From Flavobacteriaceae bacterium (GTDB lineage Bacteria; Bacteroidota; Bacteroidia; Flavobacteriales; Flavobacteriaceae): a stretch of 64,000 nt of DNA. How positions within the stretch are numbered: the first letter of the stretch is position 1; every line of letters starts with the position of its first letter. The notes beneath the pieces were generated by a model. The model was not told the DNA's origin, did not search any database, and saw only the letters and a program-made list of their open reading frames with translations. Location: contig JAPOSZ010000030.1 of NCBI GenBank assembly GCA_026709415.1, forward strand, positions 62,001 to 126,000, given 5' to 3'. Position numbers and translations under genes: made by a program. Positions 1 through 8,883 of this stretch are shown here, in pieces.

Positions 1-169
1 TGCGCCCTAAAACTTGAAAATCCTCTAATTGGATAAACAAATAATCTCTAAAAAGGGGAGGGTTTTTAATGGGATGGTAGACATAAAAAGAAATAATCCA
101 CCTTGGCGTCTTTTCCAAACCAATGATATGTTCCCATTGGCTAGAATTTAATTTGTTGTAAAGCTCCAA
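1..169 (-). CDS. trhO: tRNA uridine(34) hydroxylase TrhO, N-terminal part, cut by window edge
   Basis: Only about 56 codons lie inside the window; the frame is open to base 2 and runs off the left edge. The translation contains an LYNKL start segment followed by ISFYVYHPIKNPPLFRDYL and ends with QVLGR. This matches the N-terminal domain of the rhodanese-related TrhO/YceA family, whose members begin M-x-LYN and carry a (L/I)SFY...NP..FRD pattern. The family makes 5-hydroxyuridine at position 34 of tRNA. The frame has no ATG: an in-frame TAG sits at 182-184 and a TTG at 167-169 gives the expected M-x-LYN start, so TTG is inferred. It is divergent from susC. The rhodanese domain lies outside the window and could not be checked. 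Confidence 0.72.
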   Translation of the reverse strand, partial: MELYNKLNSSQWEHIIGLEKTPRWIISFYVYHPIKNPPLFRDYLFIQLEDFQVLGR

Positions 170-300
170 AATTTGAGATATCTAATTATCAACGAGTAAA
201 ATTACATCTCTGACGTTATTGAATACATGAAATAAAAATTTCAGTTGTTCATGCTGAATTTTAAGTTGGTTTGTGTGTGACAAAAATGAGATAATTTACT

Positions 301-340
301 TTTGTTAACAAAATGTTAACCGTAGATTTCGTTAACTTTG
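301..340 (+). promoter_or_regulatory. susC upstream region: -7 box and three GTTAAC sites
   Basis: A TAACTTTG octamer at 333-340 fits the Bacteroidota -7 consensus TAnnTTTG and lies 31 bases before the susC ATG. No TTTG sits at the usual -33 distance. Three identical palindromic hexamers GTTAAC occur at 304-309, 315-320 and 331-336, the last overlapping the -7 box. Their spacing of 11 and 16 bases suggests a possible operator array; this is inference. Confidence 0.4.
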
Positions 341-371
341 TAAGAAATAACCATAAATAAAATTTTACCCT

Positions 372-3300
372 ATGCACAGACGATTTTCTAGATTGTTTGG
401 TAGAAAGATCACGGTTTTTCTACTGATTCATGGTTTTTTATGGGGGGGGGTATTTTCTAACGACATACGCGCCCAAGAAAAGACTATTTCTGGGACCGTC
501 TTGGATGATCAAGAAGTTCCATTGCCTGGAGCAACTATTTTAGTTCAAGATGAAAACCGAGGAGTCTCCACTGACTTTGATGGAAATTTCACCATTGAAG
601 TTTCAGTTGGAGATGTTATTGTTGTCAGTTATGTAGGTTTTGAAAACCAGACATTGACTGTCGACCAAAGGGATAGGTATGCTATTTCATTGCAACCGAG
701 TTCCGAACTTGAAGAGGTTGTGGTTATGGGTTATGGAACCCTCACTAGGAGTGAATTGACTGGTTCTGCCGTACAAGTGACGGCTGAAGAGATCGGTAAC
801 TTTCCTGTGACTTCTGTGGATCAAATTTTGCAAGGTAAAGTTCCTGGTTTATATTTATGGGGGAATTCAGGAACACCTGGTGCCACATCGAATGTGTTGA
901 TTCGCGGCAGATCCTCTATCAATGCCTCCAATGCCCCTTTATATGTCATCGATGGGGTTCCAATCAATGTTCGTGATGTAGGATTAGGAGGAGGAGCCTC
1001 CTCTTTAAGTACTCTAGCTGGAGTGAATGCCACCGATATCGAATCAATCACCGTGCTTAAAGACGCCACGGCCACAGCCCAGTATGGTTCACGAGGCTCA
1101 GGTGGCGTTATCGTTATCAATACCAAAAAGTCGGCACAAGGAAAAATTGCTATCAATGTTGATGCCAATTATGGTTGGTCAAATGATGCCATTGATGGGC
1201 CTGTTATGCTAACAGCTGCTGAACGTAGAGAGTTGTTTTTTGATGGAATATTTAACACTTACGGAGAAAGAAATGGCTTTAACCGTGAAGGGGCTGAGCA
1301 ATTTTATTTAGATAACACAAGATTTTTTGGCTTAACGTATAAAAACTGGGCAGATCAAGGCGAGTATAACGAAGATTGGGCTGATTTAATTACAGTGGAT
1401 AATGCTCCATCTCAAAATATCAATATATCTGCAAGGGGTGGTTCGGAAGCCCTCAACTTTAGAGCTTCGGTAGGTTATCAATCAAATGAAGCGACCGTTG
1501 TTGGTTCTGAGTTTGAATCGATCAATGGAACTTTCAACGTTCAATTTAAAATTTCAGACAAACTGACATTTTCTACCAACAATAGATTCAGTATAATAGA
1601 ATTAGATGGTCTTCTTGAAGATTCAGCTTATTTTTCGAGTCCAAGAACTGCGAAATATTTTATGCCACCAACTTCTCGCGCGTTCAATGAAGATGGCAGC
1701 TATAATATCAATAACTTAAATACAAACCTATTCAATCCATTATATTTAGCAGAGAATGATATAAGTTTAAATCAGTTTTTCAACATATCGAGTGCTCAAA
1801 GATTTAAGTGGCAAACCCCAATAGAAAATCTTGTTTTAGAATCTGTTTTATCTGTTGACCACGGACGGACATGGTATCGACAGTATAATAATAGAGTACA
1901 TGCAGATGCTGTTGGAGATGCAGGAACTGCCTCTTTGTCAGCAAATCATTTTGCCGATTTTACAATCCAAAACATATTGACGTATTCTATAAATTTTGAA
2001 AAACATAATCTTAAGTTTATAGGAATTCAAGAGTTCATTGATTCTAGTTTTAATTCTGTATTAGCTGAAGGTAAGGGGTTTTCAACGGATGGTATCTATT
2101 ATTTGAGTTCGACCGCTGAACCAACAGGAGTTGGCGGAATTTATTCGGACGGATATAATGCTTCATACAAAATATCAACCAACTATTCATTTGATGAGAA
2201 ATATATTGCTAACCTAAACTATTCTCGTGAAGCGGATTCTCGATTTCCAACTGATACGCGATGGGGTGATTTTTATGGGTTTGGACTAGCTTGGAATTTA
2301 GAAAGAGAGAGCTTTATCCAAAACTTGGGATATATTGACAGATTAAAATTATATGCGAATTATGGTCTTACTGGTAATGCTGCAATCGGAAGGAATACGT
2401 ACCAAGCATCCGTTGGATATGGTTCTTCATATGGCGGATCTGGTGGAATTCTTCCCGCAGGTTTTGGAAATGATGATTTAACCTGGGAAAAGTTAGCCGT
2501 AACAGAGTTGGGATTAAGCTTTCAGATGTTTGGAAATAGATTCAATGGTGATTTAATTTATTTTTCGGCACGAGCTACAGACATATTGCAAAGTGTCCCT
2601 CTTTCTAGAACGACATCTTTTAATAGTCGCAATCAAAATGTTGGTATCATTGAAGGTAATGGCATTGAATTTACTTTGGGGGGCGATATCATCAAACAAA
2701 ACGACCTGATTCTGACGTTGAGAGGTACTGTTTCCACAGCTCAAAATGAAGTCATTGAGTTGGCGAAAGATGAAAGTGGAGAGACTATTGAAATTATAGG
2801 TGGCAGTACCAGAATTGTTGAAGGAGAACCGCTTTATCAATATTATATGAGATCCTATGCTGGAGTAGATGAGCAAACAGGGGTTAAGCTTTATTGGGCC
2901 AATGAAGAAAAAACAGAAACGACAGATATTTACTCACAAGCCCCCAGAATTGTCTCAGACATGACCGTTGATCCAACACTTCAGGCATCATTATTTTTAA
3001 ATGTTGGCTATAAAAATGTTTCACTTTCAGCTCAAGCAAATTATGCTGGCGGACATGGAGAATATGAACCTTGGTCTCTATACATAAGAGAATCTACGCG
3101 CTATTCAACCCAAAGCTTTAATGGAATCAATGCATTATTGGATCGGTGGCAACAACCAGGTGATATCACAGATGTTCCGAAAATACAACACGGATTCGAG
3201 TCTTGGACTACCTATGATCGTTTTTTGTATGAAGCTGATTTTATTCGTTTGAGAGATGTCACGTTGACCTATGCTTTTAATAATGAATTGGTTAACAAGA

Positions 3301-3449
3301 TTGGCTTTAGTTCTGCACAGATTTATGTTAGGGGCGTCAATTTGTATACTTGGACAAAAGATGATGATTTGTTATGGGATCCAGAGTTTTTAAATTTAAG
3401 AACTCCTCCGACAAAATCAGTAGTCATTGGTGTTAATGTTAATTTATAG
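372..3449 (+). CDS. susC: SusC/RagA-type TonB-dependent outer membrane transporter
   Basis: Outer membrane TonB-dependent importer of 1025 residues, normal for the family. In order: a basic, hydrophobic signal peptide ending near IRAQE; a carboxypeptidase-D-like domain (about residues 37-110, ISGTV...PLPGATI, FDGNFTI, VSYVGF); a TonB-box-like EEVVVMGYG stretch near 113-121; the plug (SVDQILQGKVPGL, IRGRSSINASNAPLYVIDGVP); then a beta-barrel ending in a hydrophobic strand (VVIGVNVNL). It is followed after 4 bases by susD, the usual lid partner, so they should form one transporter. No glycoside hydrolase follows, so the substrate cannot be read from context. A run of nine G (442-450) crosses codons 24-27 in the signal peptide and could allow slipped-strand frameshifts. 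Confidence 0.95.
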   Translation: MHRRFSRLFGRKITVFLLIHGFLWGGVFSNDIRAQEKTISGTVLDDQEVPLPGATILVQDENRGVSTDFDGNFTIEVSVGDVIVVSYVGFENQTLTVDQRDRYAISLQPSSELEEVVVMGYGTLTRSELTGSAVQVTAEEIGNFPVTSVDQILQGKVPGLYLWGNSGTPGATSNVLIRGRSSINASNAPLYVIDGVPINVRDVGLGGGASSLSTLAGVNATDIESITVLKDATATAQYGSRGSGGVIVINTKKSAQGKIAINVDANYGWSNDAIDGPVMLTAAERRELFFDGIFNTYGERNGFNREGAEQFYLDNTRFFGLTYKNWADQGEYNEDWADLITVDNAPSQNINISARGGSEALNFRASVGYQSNEATVVGSEFESINGTFNVQFKISDKLTFSTNNRFSIIELDGLLEDSAYFSSPRTAKYFMPPTSRAFNEDGSYNINNLNTNLFNPLYLAENDISLNQFFNISSAQRFKWQTPIENLVLESVLSVDHGRTWYRQYNNRVHADAVGDAGTASLSANHFADFTIQNILTYSINFEKHNLKFIGIQEFIDSSFNSVLAEGKGFSTDGIYYLSSTAEPTGVGGIYSDGYNASYKISTNYSFDEKYIANLNYSREADSRFPTDTRWGDFYGFGLAWNLERESFIQNLGYIDRLKLYANYGLTGNAAIGRNTYQASVGYGSSYGGSGGILPAGFGNDDLTWEKLAVTELGLSFQMFGNRFNGDLIYFSARATDILQSVPLSRTTSFNSRNQNVGIIEGNGIEFTLGGDIIKQNDLILTLRGTVSTAQNEVIELAKDESGETIEIIGGSTRIVEGEPLYQYYMRSYAGVDEQTGVKLYWANEEKTETTDIYSQAPRIVSDMTVDPTLQASLFLNVGYKNVSLSAQANYAGGHGEYEPWSLYIRESTRYSTQSFNGINALLDRWQQPGDITDVPKIQHGFESWTTYDRFLYEADFIRLRDVTLTYAFNNELVNKIGFSSAQIYVRGVNLYTWTKDDDLLWDPEFLNLRTPPTKSVVIGVNVNL
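442..450 (+). repeat. G9 homopolymer inside susC signal-peptide codons
   Basis: Nine consecutive G bases spell Trp24-Gly25-Gly26 and the first base of Val27 of the SusC protein. In an AT-rich sequence such a tract stands out. Gain or loss of one G would shift the frame before the mature protein begins, so it is a candidate contingency (phase-variation) tract. The sequence given has the in-frame length. Confidence 0.7.
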
Positions 3450-3453
3450 TATC

Positions 3454-4821
3454 ATGAAAAAACATATAATATTCAGTTTTTCTATCCTTTTATCATCTAT
3501 GTTTTTAACTTCATGCTCTTCAGAGGATTTGGAGCCTACGCTCACTACAATTGGAGATGCAGCCAATATCAGCTCAGAAGGTGATTTAAGAGGTCTTTTA
3601 ATTGGTTCTCTTGATGTTTTAACCAATTCAAATTGGTATGGAAGAGATTTTATTATCGAAGATGAAATTAGAGGGACTACCGTATTTGCCAATGGTAATT
3701 CGGGTCGATTTACTAATCCCGCTGGCTATAGATACATCGCCGACAATGGCCTAGGGGTATGGGCGACGGCCTATGACGCCATCGCGCCAGCTAACATTAT
3801 TATCAATCAGGATTTATCAGGAATTGAAGGAGATGCGGCTGCCATGAAAAGCATACAAGCACAAGCTCAGTTTGTTAGAGCCATAGCTCATTTCGATTTA
3901 TTGCGAAATTATGGTCAACAACATCTTAGTGGTAATTTAGGTGTTCCTATAGTTACTGAATTTAAAGGGGAAGAATTATCTCCAGCAAGAAATACTGTTG
4001 AGGAAGTCAAAGGGGCTATTTATGCAGATTTGGAGACAGCCTATAATAATATTAGTGATGGAAGTACGAATAAAAGTTTTCCTTCAAAATGGGCGGCAAA
4101 AGCATTAGAAAGTAGAGTGGCTCTTTATTTTGGAGAATGGGATCGGGCAGCAACTGCCGCAAAGCAAGTCATTGATAATGGTGGCTTTAAGATTTTAGAA
4201 CCTGATGCCTATGTATCAAGTTGGGAAGGGAGTTATGCTGCCAATTCAATTTTTGAATTAGCTTTTTCTGAAACAGATAATCGAGGGATTAATGGTCTTG
4301 CCTACATATATAGAGGCTGTTCCTATGGAGATGTTGAAGTCTTACCAAGCGTTTTAAATCTATATGAAGAGGGGGATGTCAGACGTGGTATCATAGCCAA
4401 TGAAACCTGTCGAGGAAATACAAAGCTTATAAATAAAGCTAAGTGGCCTGAAACCAATACCCAAGATGATAATGTGGTGGTCATCCGAATAGAAGAAATA
4501 ATTCTTAATTATGCGGAAGCATTATTGGAGCAAGGGCAAACTGATGCCGCCATTGCGGAGTTAAATAAGATTACCTCCAAACGAGGCGCATCCGCTTATA
4601 CGTCGGTAACCAAACAAGACATTTTGAATGAGCGTAGAAAAGAGCTGATTTTTGAGGGATTCGAATTTTTTGATTTTCAGAGAACGAGATTACCCATTCC
4701 AGTGACACCTGGGCATAACAATCAAACCGAAATTTCTTCAACGGATCACCGAAGAATTTTTCCGATTCCGACCTATGAATTGGAATCGAATGCGAATATG
4801 GTCCAGAATGATGGATACTAA
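3454..4821 (+). CDS. susD: SusD/RagB family nutrient-binding outer membrane lipoprotein
   Basis: Surface lipoprotein that forms the lid of the SusC channel and binds the incoming ligand. The start chosen is the ATG at 3454, which gives MKKHIIFSFS and a lipobox FLTSC; the longer frame reaching back into susC is not needed. About 455 residues. The SusD TPR-like helical region is visible (RAIAHFDLLRNYGQ near 140-155, LESRVALYFGEW..AATAAKQVID near 215-240). The C-terminal RKELIFEGFEFFDFQRT motif and the ending IFPIPTYELESNANMVQNDGY are typical. It follows susC after 4 bases and is closed by a terminator hairpin, so the pair is probably a two-gene operon. The substrate is unknown. Confidence 0.93.
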   Translation: MKKHIIFSFSILLSSMFLTSCSSEDLEPTLTTIGDAANISSEGDLRGLLIGSLDVLTNSNWYGRDFIIEDEIRGTTVFANGNSGRFTNPAGYRYIADNGLGVWATAYDAIAPANIIINQDLSGIEGDAAAMKSIQAQAQFVRAIAHFDLLRNYGQQHLSGNLGVPIVTEFKGEELSPARNTVEEVKGAIYADLETAYNNISDGSTNKSFPSKWAAKALESRVALYFGEWDRAATAAKQVIDNGGFKILEPDAYVSSWEGSYAANSIFELAFSETDNRGINGLAYIYRGCSYGDVEVLPSVLNLYEEGDVRRGIIANETCRGNTKLINKAKWPETNTQDDNVVVIRIEEIILNYAEALLEQGQTDAAIAELNKITSKRGASAYTSVTKQDILNERRKELIFEGFEFFDFQRTRLPIPVTPGHNNQTEISSTDHRRIFPIPTYELESNANMVQNDGY

Positions 4822-4847
4822 CCATTAAAAAGTTAGGTTATTACAAC

Positions 4848-4882
4848 AAAAACCGTCTTCAAAGACGGTTTTTGTTTTTTTT
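4848..4882 (+). terminator. Rho-independent terminator after susD
   Basis: A stem of AAAAACCGTCT pairs with AGACGGTTTTT around a four-base loop and is followed by a long T-rich tract. It lies 26 bases after the susD stop codon and fits an intrinsic terminator of the susCD operon. Confidence 0.85.
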
Positions 4883-4991
4883 GGATTGTTGAAATGAATC
4901 GTTATCAAGTAAGGGATCAATCTCAAATCCCTTATAAGGGAGATATGTTGGTGATTTGACAGTTGTTGCTTGAAACCATTTAAAATCAAAC

Positions 4992-5015
4992 CAAAAAGTT
5001 TCGGATTATCGAAAC
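4992..5015 (-). terminator. Likely terminator of the accC operon
   Basis: Read on the minus strand, GTTTCG and CGAAAC form a six-pair stem with a six-base loop, followed by five T. It lies about 28 bases downstream of the accC stop, on the correct strand. The stem is short, so confidence is moderate. Confidence 0.5.
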
Positions 5016-5042
5016 ATCAACGCATTTCGAAGGGGAACAAAA

Positions 5043-6398
5043 CTATTCTCCACTAGGAGAATAGTTGAAGTTGTCCATTAGTTTGGTGGTATAATTACCA
5101 GCCAAAAAATCTGGATGATCCATCAATTGACGATGAAATGGGATGGTGGTCTGAATCCCCTCAATAATAAATTCATCCAAGGCTCTTCTCATTTTCAGAA
5201 TAGCTCCCTTTCTGGATTCTGCCGTGGTAATGAGTTTAGCAATCATGGAGTCATAATAAGGAGGAATCACATACCCACTATAAATATGGGTGTCGATACG
5301 AACCCCATGTCCTCCGGGAAAGTGGATGGTTTCAATCATCCCTGGACTGGGTCTAAAATCATGAGCCGGATCTTCCGCATTGATTCTGCATTCAATAGCG
5401 TGAAGTTTAGGCATATAGTTTTTACCACTGATGCGAGCCCCTTGAGCAATTTCAATCTGTTCTCGAATCAAATCTCTACTGACTACTTGTTCGGTAATGG
5501 GATGCTCTACTTGAATTCTGGTATTCATTTCCATGAAGTAGAAATTCGTTTTTTTATCGACTAAGAATTCGATTGTTCCAGCCCCTTCGTATTGGATGTA
5601 TTCAGCCGCCTTAATGGCCACATCCCCCATTTTTTTTCTCAAACGGGAGGTCATAAATGGAGAAGGCGTTTCTTCAAGTAATTTTTGATGTCTTCTTTGA
5701 ATGGAGCAGTCCCGTTCAGATAGATGACAAACTTTCCCTCGATAATCGCCAAAAACTTGAATTTCGATATGACGTGGATCTTCGATGAATTTTTCAAGAT
5801 ACATTTGATCATTACCAAATGCTTTTAGGGCTTCTTGTTTACAACTATTCCATCCTTTTTCTAATTCTGCTTGGTGCCAACAAATGCGCATTCCTTTTCC
5901 GCCCCCTCCTGCCGTGGCTTTTAAGATGACGGGATAACCAATTTTCATGGCCACTTGCTTTGCTTCGTCAAAGGAGTTTAAAATTCCTTCAGATCCTGGT
6001 ATGGTTGGAACACCGGCTTTTTTCATGGTGGCTATGGCCGTGGCTTTATCCCCCATTTTACTAATCATCTCACTAGAAGCCCCGATGAATTTGATGTTAT
6101 TGGATTTGCATATTTCAGAAAACTCAGCATTCTCCGATAAAAATCCATATCCAGGATGAATGGCATCGGAATTGGTAATTTCTGCCGCTGCAATGATGTT
6201 GGCCATGGTGAGATAAGAATCGGAACTTGGTGGAGGACCAATACAGACGGCTTCATCGGCAAATCGTACATGGAGGCTATCTTTATCGGCTTGAGAATAC
6301 ACGGCAACCGTTTGAATATCCATCTCTTTGCAGGTTCGAATGATTCTCATGGCAATTTCGCCACGATTGGCTATCAAAATTTTGTTAAACCGTTTCAC
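5043..6398 (-). CDS. accC: Acetyl-CoA carboxylase biotin carboxylase subunit
   Basis: Cytoplasmic ATP-grasp enzyme that carboxylates biotin on AccB with bicarbonate and ATP, the first half of malonyl-CoA synthesis. About 451 residues, a normal length. The N-terminus [20 protein letters not shown], the glycine-rich ATP loop [24 protein letters not shown], the [14 protein letters not shown] catalytic segment and the ECRINAEDP block are all present. It lies 8 bases after accB and is clearly co-transcribed with it. There is no ATG at the start: TTG at 6399-6401 and GTG at 6396-6398 are the only plausible initiators. GTG is chosen because it leaves KRFNKIL immediately after Met, the usual spacing. 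Confidence 0.95.
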   Translation of the reverse strand: MKRFNKILIANRGEIAMRIIRTCKEMDIQTVAVYSQADKDSLHVRFADEAVCIGPPPSSDSYLTMANIIAAAEITNSDAIHPGYGFLSENAEFSEICKSNNIKFIGASSEMISKMGDKATAIATMKKAGVPTIPGSEGILNSFDEAKQVAMKIGYPVILKATAGGGGKGMRICWHQAELEKGWNSCKQEALKAFGNDQMYLEKFIEDPRHIEIQVFGDYRGKVCHLSERDCSIQRRHQKLLEETPSPFMTSRLRKKMGDVAIKAAEYIQYEGAGTIEFLVDKKTNFYFMEMNTRIQVEHPITEQVVSRDLIREQIEIAQGARISGKNYMPKLHAIECRINAEDPAHDFRPSPGMIETIHFPGGHGVRIDTHIYSGYVIPPYYDSMIAKLITTAESRKGAILKMRRALDEFIIEGIQTTIPFHRQLMDHPDFLAGNYTTKLMDNFNYSPSGE

Positions 6399-6406
6399 CA
6401 AAAAAT

Positions 6407-6892
6407 CTATGAAAGCTCAATGACGAATAAAGGCTGGTCAAACTCAACAGGGGATGAATTATCAACCAAAATATCCACAATTTTTCCTGAATATTCCGAA
6501 TTGATATGATTAAACAACTTCATGGCTTCGATGGTACAAAGCGTGTCCCCCTTTCTGATGGGATCCCCAATTGAAACAAAAGGGGGATCATCAGGTGATG
6601 GGTGCAAGTATAGGGTTCCAAGCATCGGAGACTTAATCGTTTTTAGATTTTGATTGCTTTGTGATGATTCTTCTTGAACTTCAGGAACTCGGGTTGGTGG
6701 TAGAGTTGATTGAATTGGAGGTTCAATAGGCAGAGGGGTCGTTGGACTAGTTATAATTTGAGGTGTTGTTTCTTGTTTAATACCAGTTGATTTACTGACG
6801 GTGATTTTTACATTTTCAAATTCGAGCTTGACCTGTTCAACATCAGTTTTAGAAATGAATTTGATGAGATTTTGAATGTCTTTAAGATCCAT
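6407..6892 (-). CDS. accB: Acetyl-CoA carboxylase biotin carboxyl carrier protein
   Basis: Carrier protein whose biotinylated lysine shuttles CO2 from AccC to the carboxyltransferase. The start at 6892 gives [15 protein letters not shown], a typical BCCP N-terminus; the longer open frame would overlap fabH and adds no similarity. 161 residues: an N-terminal helical segment (1-35), a Pro/Thr/Gln-rich flexible linker (about 40-80) and the C-terminal biotinyl domain with EAMKLFNHI, biotinylation lysine K125. AMKL instead of AMKM is usual in this phylum. It sits 20 bases after fabH and 8 bases before accC. Biotin would be attached by the BirA encoded at 57066-57803. Confidence 0.95.
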   Translation of the reverse strand: MDLKDIQNLIKFISKTDVEQVKLEFENVKITVSKSTGIKQETTPQIITSPTTPLPIEPPIQSTLPPTRVPEVQEESSQSNQNLKTIKSPMLGTLYLHPSPDDPPFVSIGDPIRKGDTLCTIEAMKLFNHINSEYSGKIVDILVDNSSPVEFDQPLFVIELS

Positions 6893-6912
6893 TGTTGTTT
6901 TATTTTTTGTGT

Positions 6913-7917
6913 TTAATAACTCCAAGTCAAATAAGCCGATCCCCATGTAAATCCTCCGCCAAAAGCAGTGATGACCAATTTACTTCCTTTTTTGAACTCC
7001 TTTTCATAATCATATAAAAGTAAAGGTATTGTGGCACATGTCGTGTTTCCATAATTTTCAATATTCATCAGCACTTTTTTTGAATCAAGACCAACTCTAC
7101 GAGTTGTTGAATCGATGATTCGTTTGTTGGCTTGGTGGGCAAGAAAAAAATCAATGTCATCAATCGATAGTTGATTTTTTTTTACAATTTGGGTGGTAGC
7201 GTAAAACATTTCGGAAACAGCTCTTTTGTAAACAGATTGCCCATCTTGATATAGTTTATGCCATTTTTTTTCAACCGTTTCGCTAGTGATAGGATGTAAA
7301 GAACCACCGGATTTAACACGGAGTAATTCTTGGTTACTACCATCACATCTTAGGTATTCATCTTCATACCCAAACTCATTTTGACTGGGTTCAATCAAGA
7401 CAGCACCGGCCCCATCACCAAAAAGTATACACGTTGTTCTATCGGTATAATCAACCAGAGAAGACATTTTATCACCCCCTACCACCACCACTTTTTGATG
7501 TTTTCCAGAATTTATAAAACTACACGCGGTACTCAACGCATACAAAAATCCGGAACATGCGGCACTCAAATCATATCCAAAAGCGTTGGTTGCTCCGATT
7601 TCAGAAATAATAACAGATGAAGTAGGACTAACTTGGACATCTGGAGTGACCGTGGCCAAAATCACCAGATCTATTGAACTCGGATTCGTATTTGTTTTAG
7701 ACAGTAGTTCTTGGATGGCTTTGACACACATATAAGAAGTGCCTTTTCTAGGATCTTTTAAAATTCTTCGTTGACGGATGCCCGTCCTAGAAACAATCCA
7801 ATCATCAGAAGTCTCGACCATTTTTTCTAATTGGGCGTTGGTTAATAAATCATCAGGTAGATAGCCACCGACCCCTGTAATGGCCGCCTTGATTGGTTTA
7901 GAATTTGATTTTTCCAT
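6913..7917 (-). CDS. fabH: 3-oxoacyl-ACP synthase III (FabH)
   Basis: Condensing enzyme that starts fatty acid synthesis from acyl-CoA and malonyl-ACP in the cytoplasm. 334 residues from the ATG at 7917; a TTG one codon upstream is ignored. The thiolase-fold catalytic triad is visible: Cys121 in SAACSGF, His261 in AHQANKRII and Asn291 in NYGNTT. The C-terminal AFGGGFTWGSAYL is also typical. It lies between rpmF and accB on the same strand, an arrangement common in Bacteroidota, where this cluster couples fatty acid initiation with the ACC biotin subunits. Branched-chain primer preference is common in this phylum but cannot be read from the sequence. Confidence 0.95.
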   Translation of the reverse strand: MEKSNSKPIKAAITGVGGYLPDDLLTNAQLEKMVETSDDWIVSRTGIRQRRILKDPRKGTSYMCVKAIQELLSKTNTNPSSIDLVILATVTPDVQVSPTSSVIISEIGATNAFGYDLSAACSGFLYALSTACSFINSGKHQKVVVVGGDKMSSLVDYTDRTTCILFGDGAGAVLIEPSQNEFGYEDEYLRCDGSNQELLRVKSGGSLHPITSETVEKKWHKLYQDGQSVYKRAVSEMFYATTQIVKKNQLSIDDIDFFLAHQANKRIIDSTTRRVGLDSKKVLMNIENYGNTTCATIPLLLYDYEKEFKKGSKLVITAFGGGFTWGSAYLTWSY

Positions 7918-7965
7918 CAAAGAAAATCAACTAACAAATTCTGCTTTTGGTCAAATGATATGAAG

Positions 7966-8157
7966 TTAGTCTTTGACAGATTCTTCCTTTAGAACCTTCC
8001 CTCTATAATAGAGTTTCCCGTCTACCCAGTGCGCTCTGTGGTATAGGTGAGCTTCTGATGTGGTGGGACAAATACTGATTTGTTTTTCATCGACTTTGAT
8101 ATGGGTTCGACGTTTGTCTCTTCTAGATTTTGAAATTTTTCTTTTAGGATGAGCCAT
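7966..8157 (-). CDS. rpmF: Large ribosomal subunit protein bL32
   Basis: Small basic ribosomal protein of 63 residues beginning [19 protein letters not shown], followed by a central [15 protein letters not shown] segment, the standard bL32 architecture. It lies 5 bases after yceD, the usual partner, and 48 bases before fabH. The yceD-rpmF-fabH order is widespread in bacteria. Confidence 0.97.
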   Translation of the reverse strand: MAHPKRKISKSRRDKRRTHIKVDEKQISICPTTSEAHLYHRAHWVDGKLYYRGKVLKEESVKD

Positions 8158-8162
8158 AGTGT

Positions 8163-8723
8163 TTATGAATTTTTAGTTATCAATCGGAGTTTATCCCATC
8201 TAGAATCAGGAATACGATAGCTGTTCTGTTGGTTTGTTTCATAATAAGCCATCAATTCAGAGTCTAAGCTTCCATCATGCACTCCGGGATGAATTTTTTT
8301 TATGGGTAATGAAAGCACAACCGATTCATAAATCGGTTGTGCAATGTTCAATTTATATTCTGATGGCTCCAAATAAATAACGTCAGGTTCTGTTGCACTA
8401 GTTGCCCTTTGTCCGAATTTGATCACCAAATCATAACAAGATTTTATGGATGTGTTGTATGTTTCTAAAGAAATATCACACACCAAAGTGATGTTTCCTT
8501 TAAATCGAAATTTCAATTCCATTAGATTGCTTCTTTTGAATAAGTCAACATCGATTTGAATGTCGGGGTTGATAATATCATTGAATTCGAAATATTCAAA
8601 AAAACTATGGTCTATGGTGTAACTGAAATGGTGGACTCCTTCTTTTAATGACAAAAAATAAATGTCGAAATCTTTATGGTTGTATTTCAGATTCACAGTT
8701 CGCAAAACTAAGTATTTTTTCAC
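8163..8723 (-). CDS. yceD: YceD / DUF177 family protein
   Basis: 186 residues of the DUF177 family, genes for which usually precede rpmF; a role in rRNA or ribosome biogenesis has been proposed for relatives. A conserved central block is visible ([23 protein letters not shown], then YDLVIKFG). It has one Cys (VCD) where proteobacterial members have a CxRC pair, which fits Bacteroidota members. The C-terminal [10 protein letters not shown] matches the usual DPRWDKL. The frame has no ATG; GTG at 8721-8723 is the only sensible initiator. In flavobacteria pdxA usually lies just upstream; here it is about 5.3 kb away behind an accessory block. Confidence 0.88.
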   Translation of the reverse strand: MKKYLVLRTVNLKYNHKDFDIYFLSLKEGVHHFSYTIDHSFFEYFEFNDIINPDIQIDVDLFKRSNLMELKFRFKGNITLVCDISLETYNTSIKSCYDLVIKFGQRATSATEPDVIYLEPSEYKLNIAQPIYESVVLSLPIKKIHPGVHDGSLDSELMAYYETNQQNSYRIPDSRWDKLRLITKNS

Positions 8724-8852
8724 ATCATATGCTCATCGTAGACTGAGAGTCACTTGAAGGGGAAGCCCTTAAAATCAATACTTTACTTAATCTATAAATG
8801 TTCATATGAAAATTATGGAAAGAATAGTATCAGAAAATCAGTTTTAAAGATT

Positions 8853-8860
8853 TAAATTTG
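8853..8860 (+). promoter_or_regulatory. Possible -7 box of catalase promoter
   Basis: TAAATTTG matches TAnnTTTG and ends 23 bases before the catalase ATG. No TTTG is present at the -33 distance, so this is weak evidence. Confidence 0.35.
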
Positions 8861-8883
8861 AAAACATATTTTATATTCAAGCA

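Noticed and set aside
821..1168. Minus-strand 115-codon frame inside susC
   Set aside because: Fully inside a strongly supported gene on the other strand; no family pattern.
5115..5564. Plus-strand 149-codon frame opposite accC
   Set aside because: Shadow of accC with no recognisable domain.
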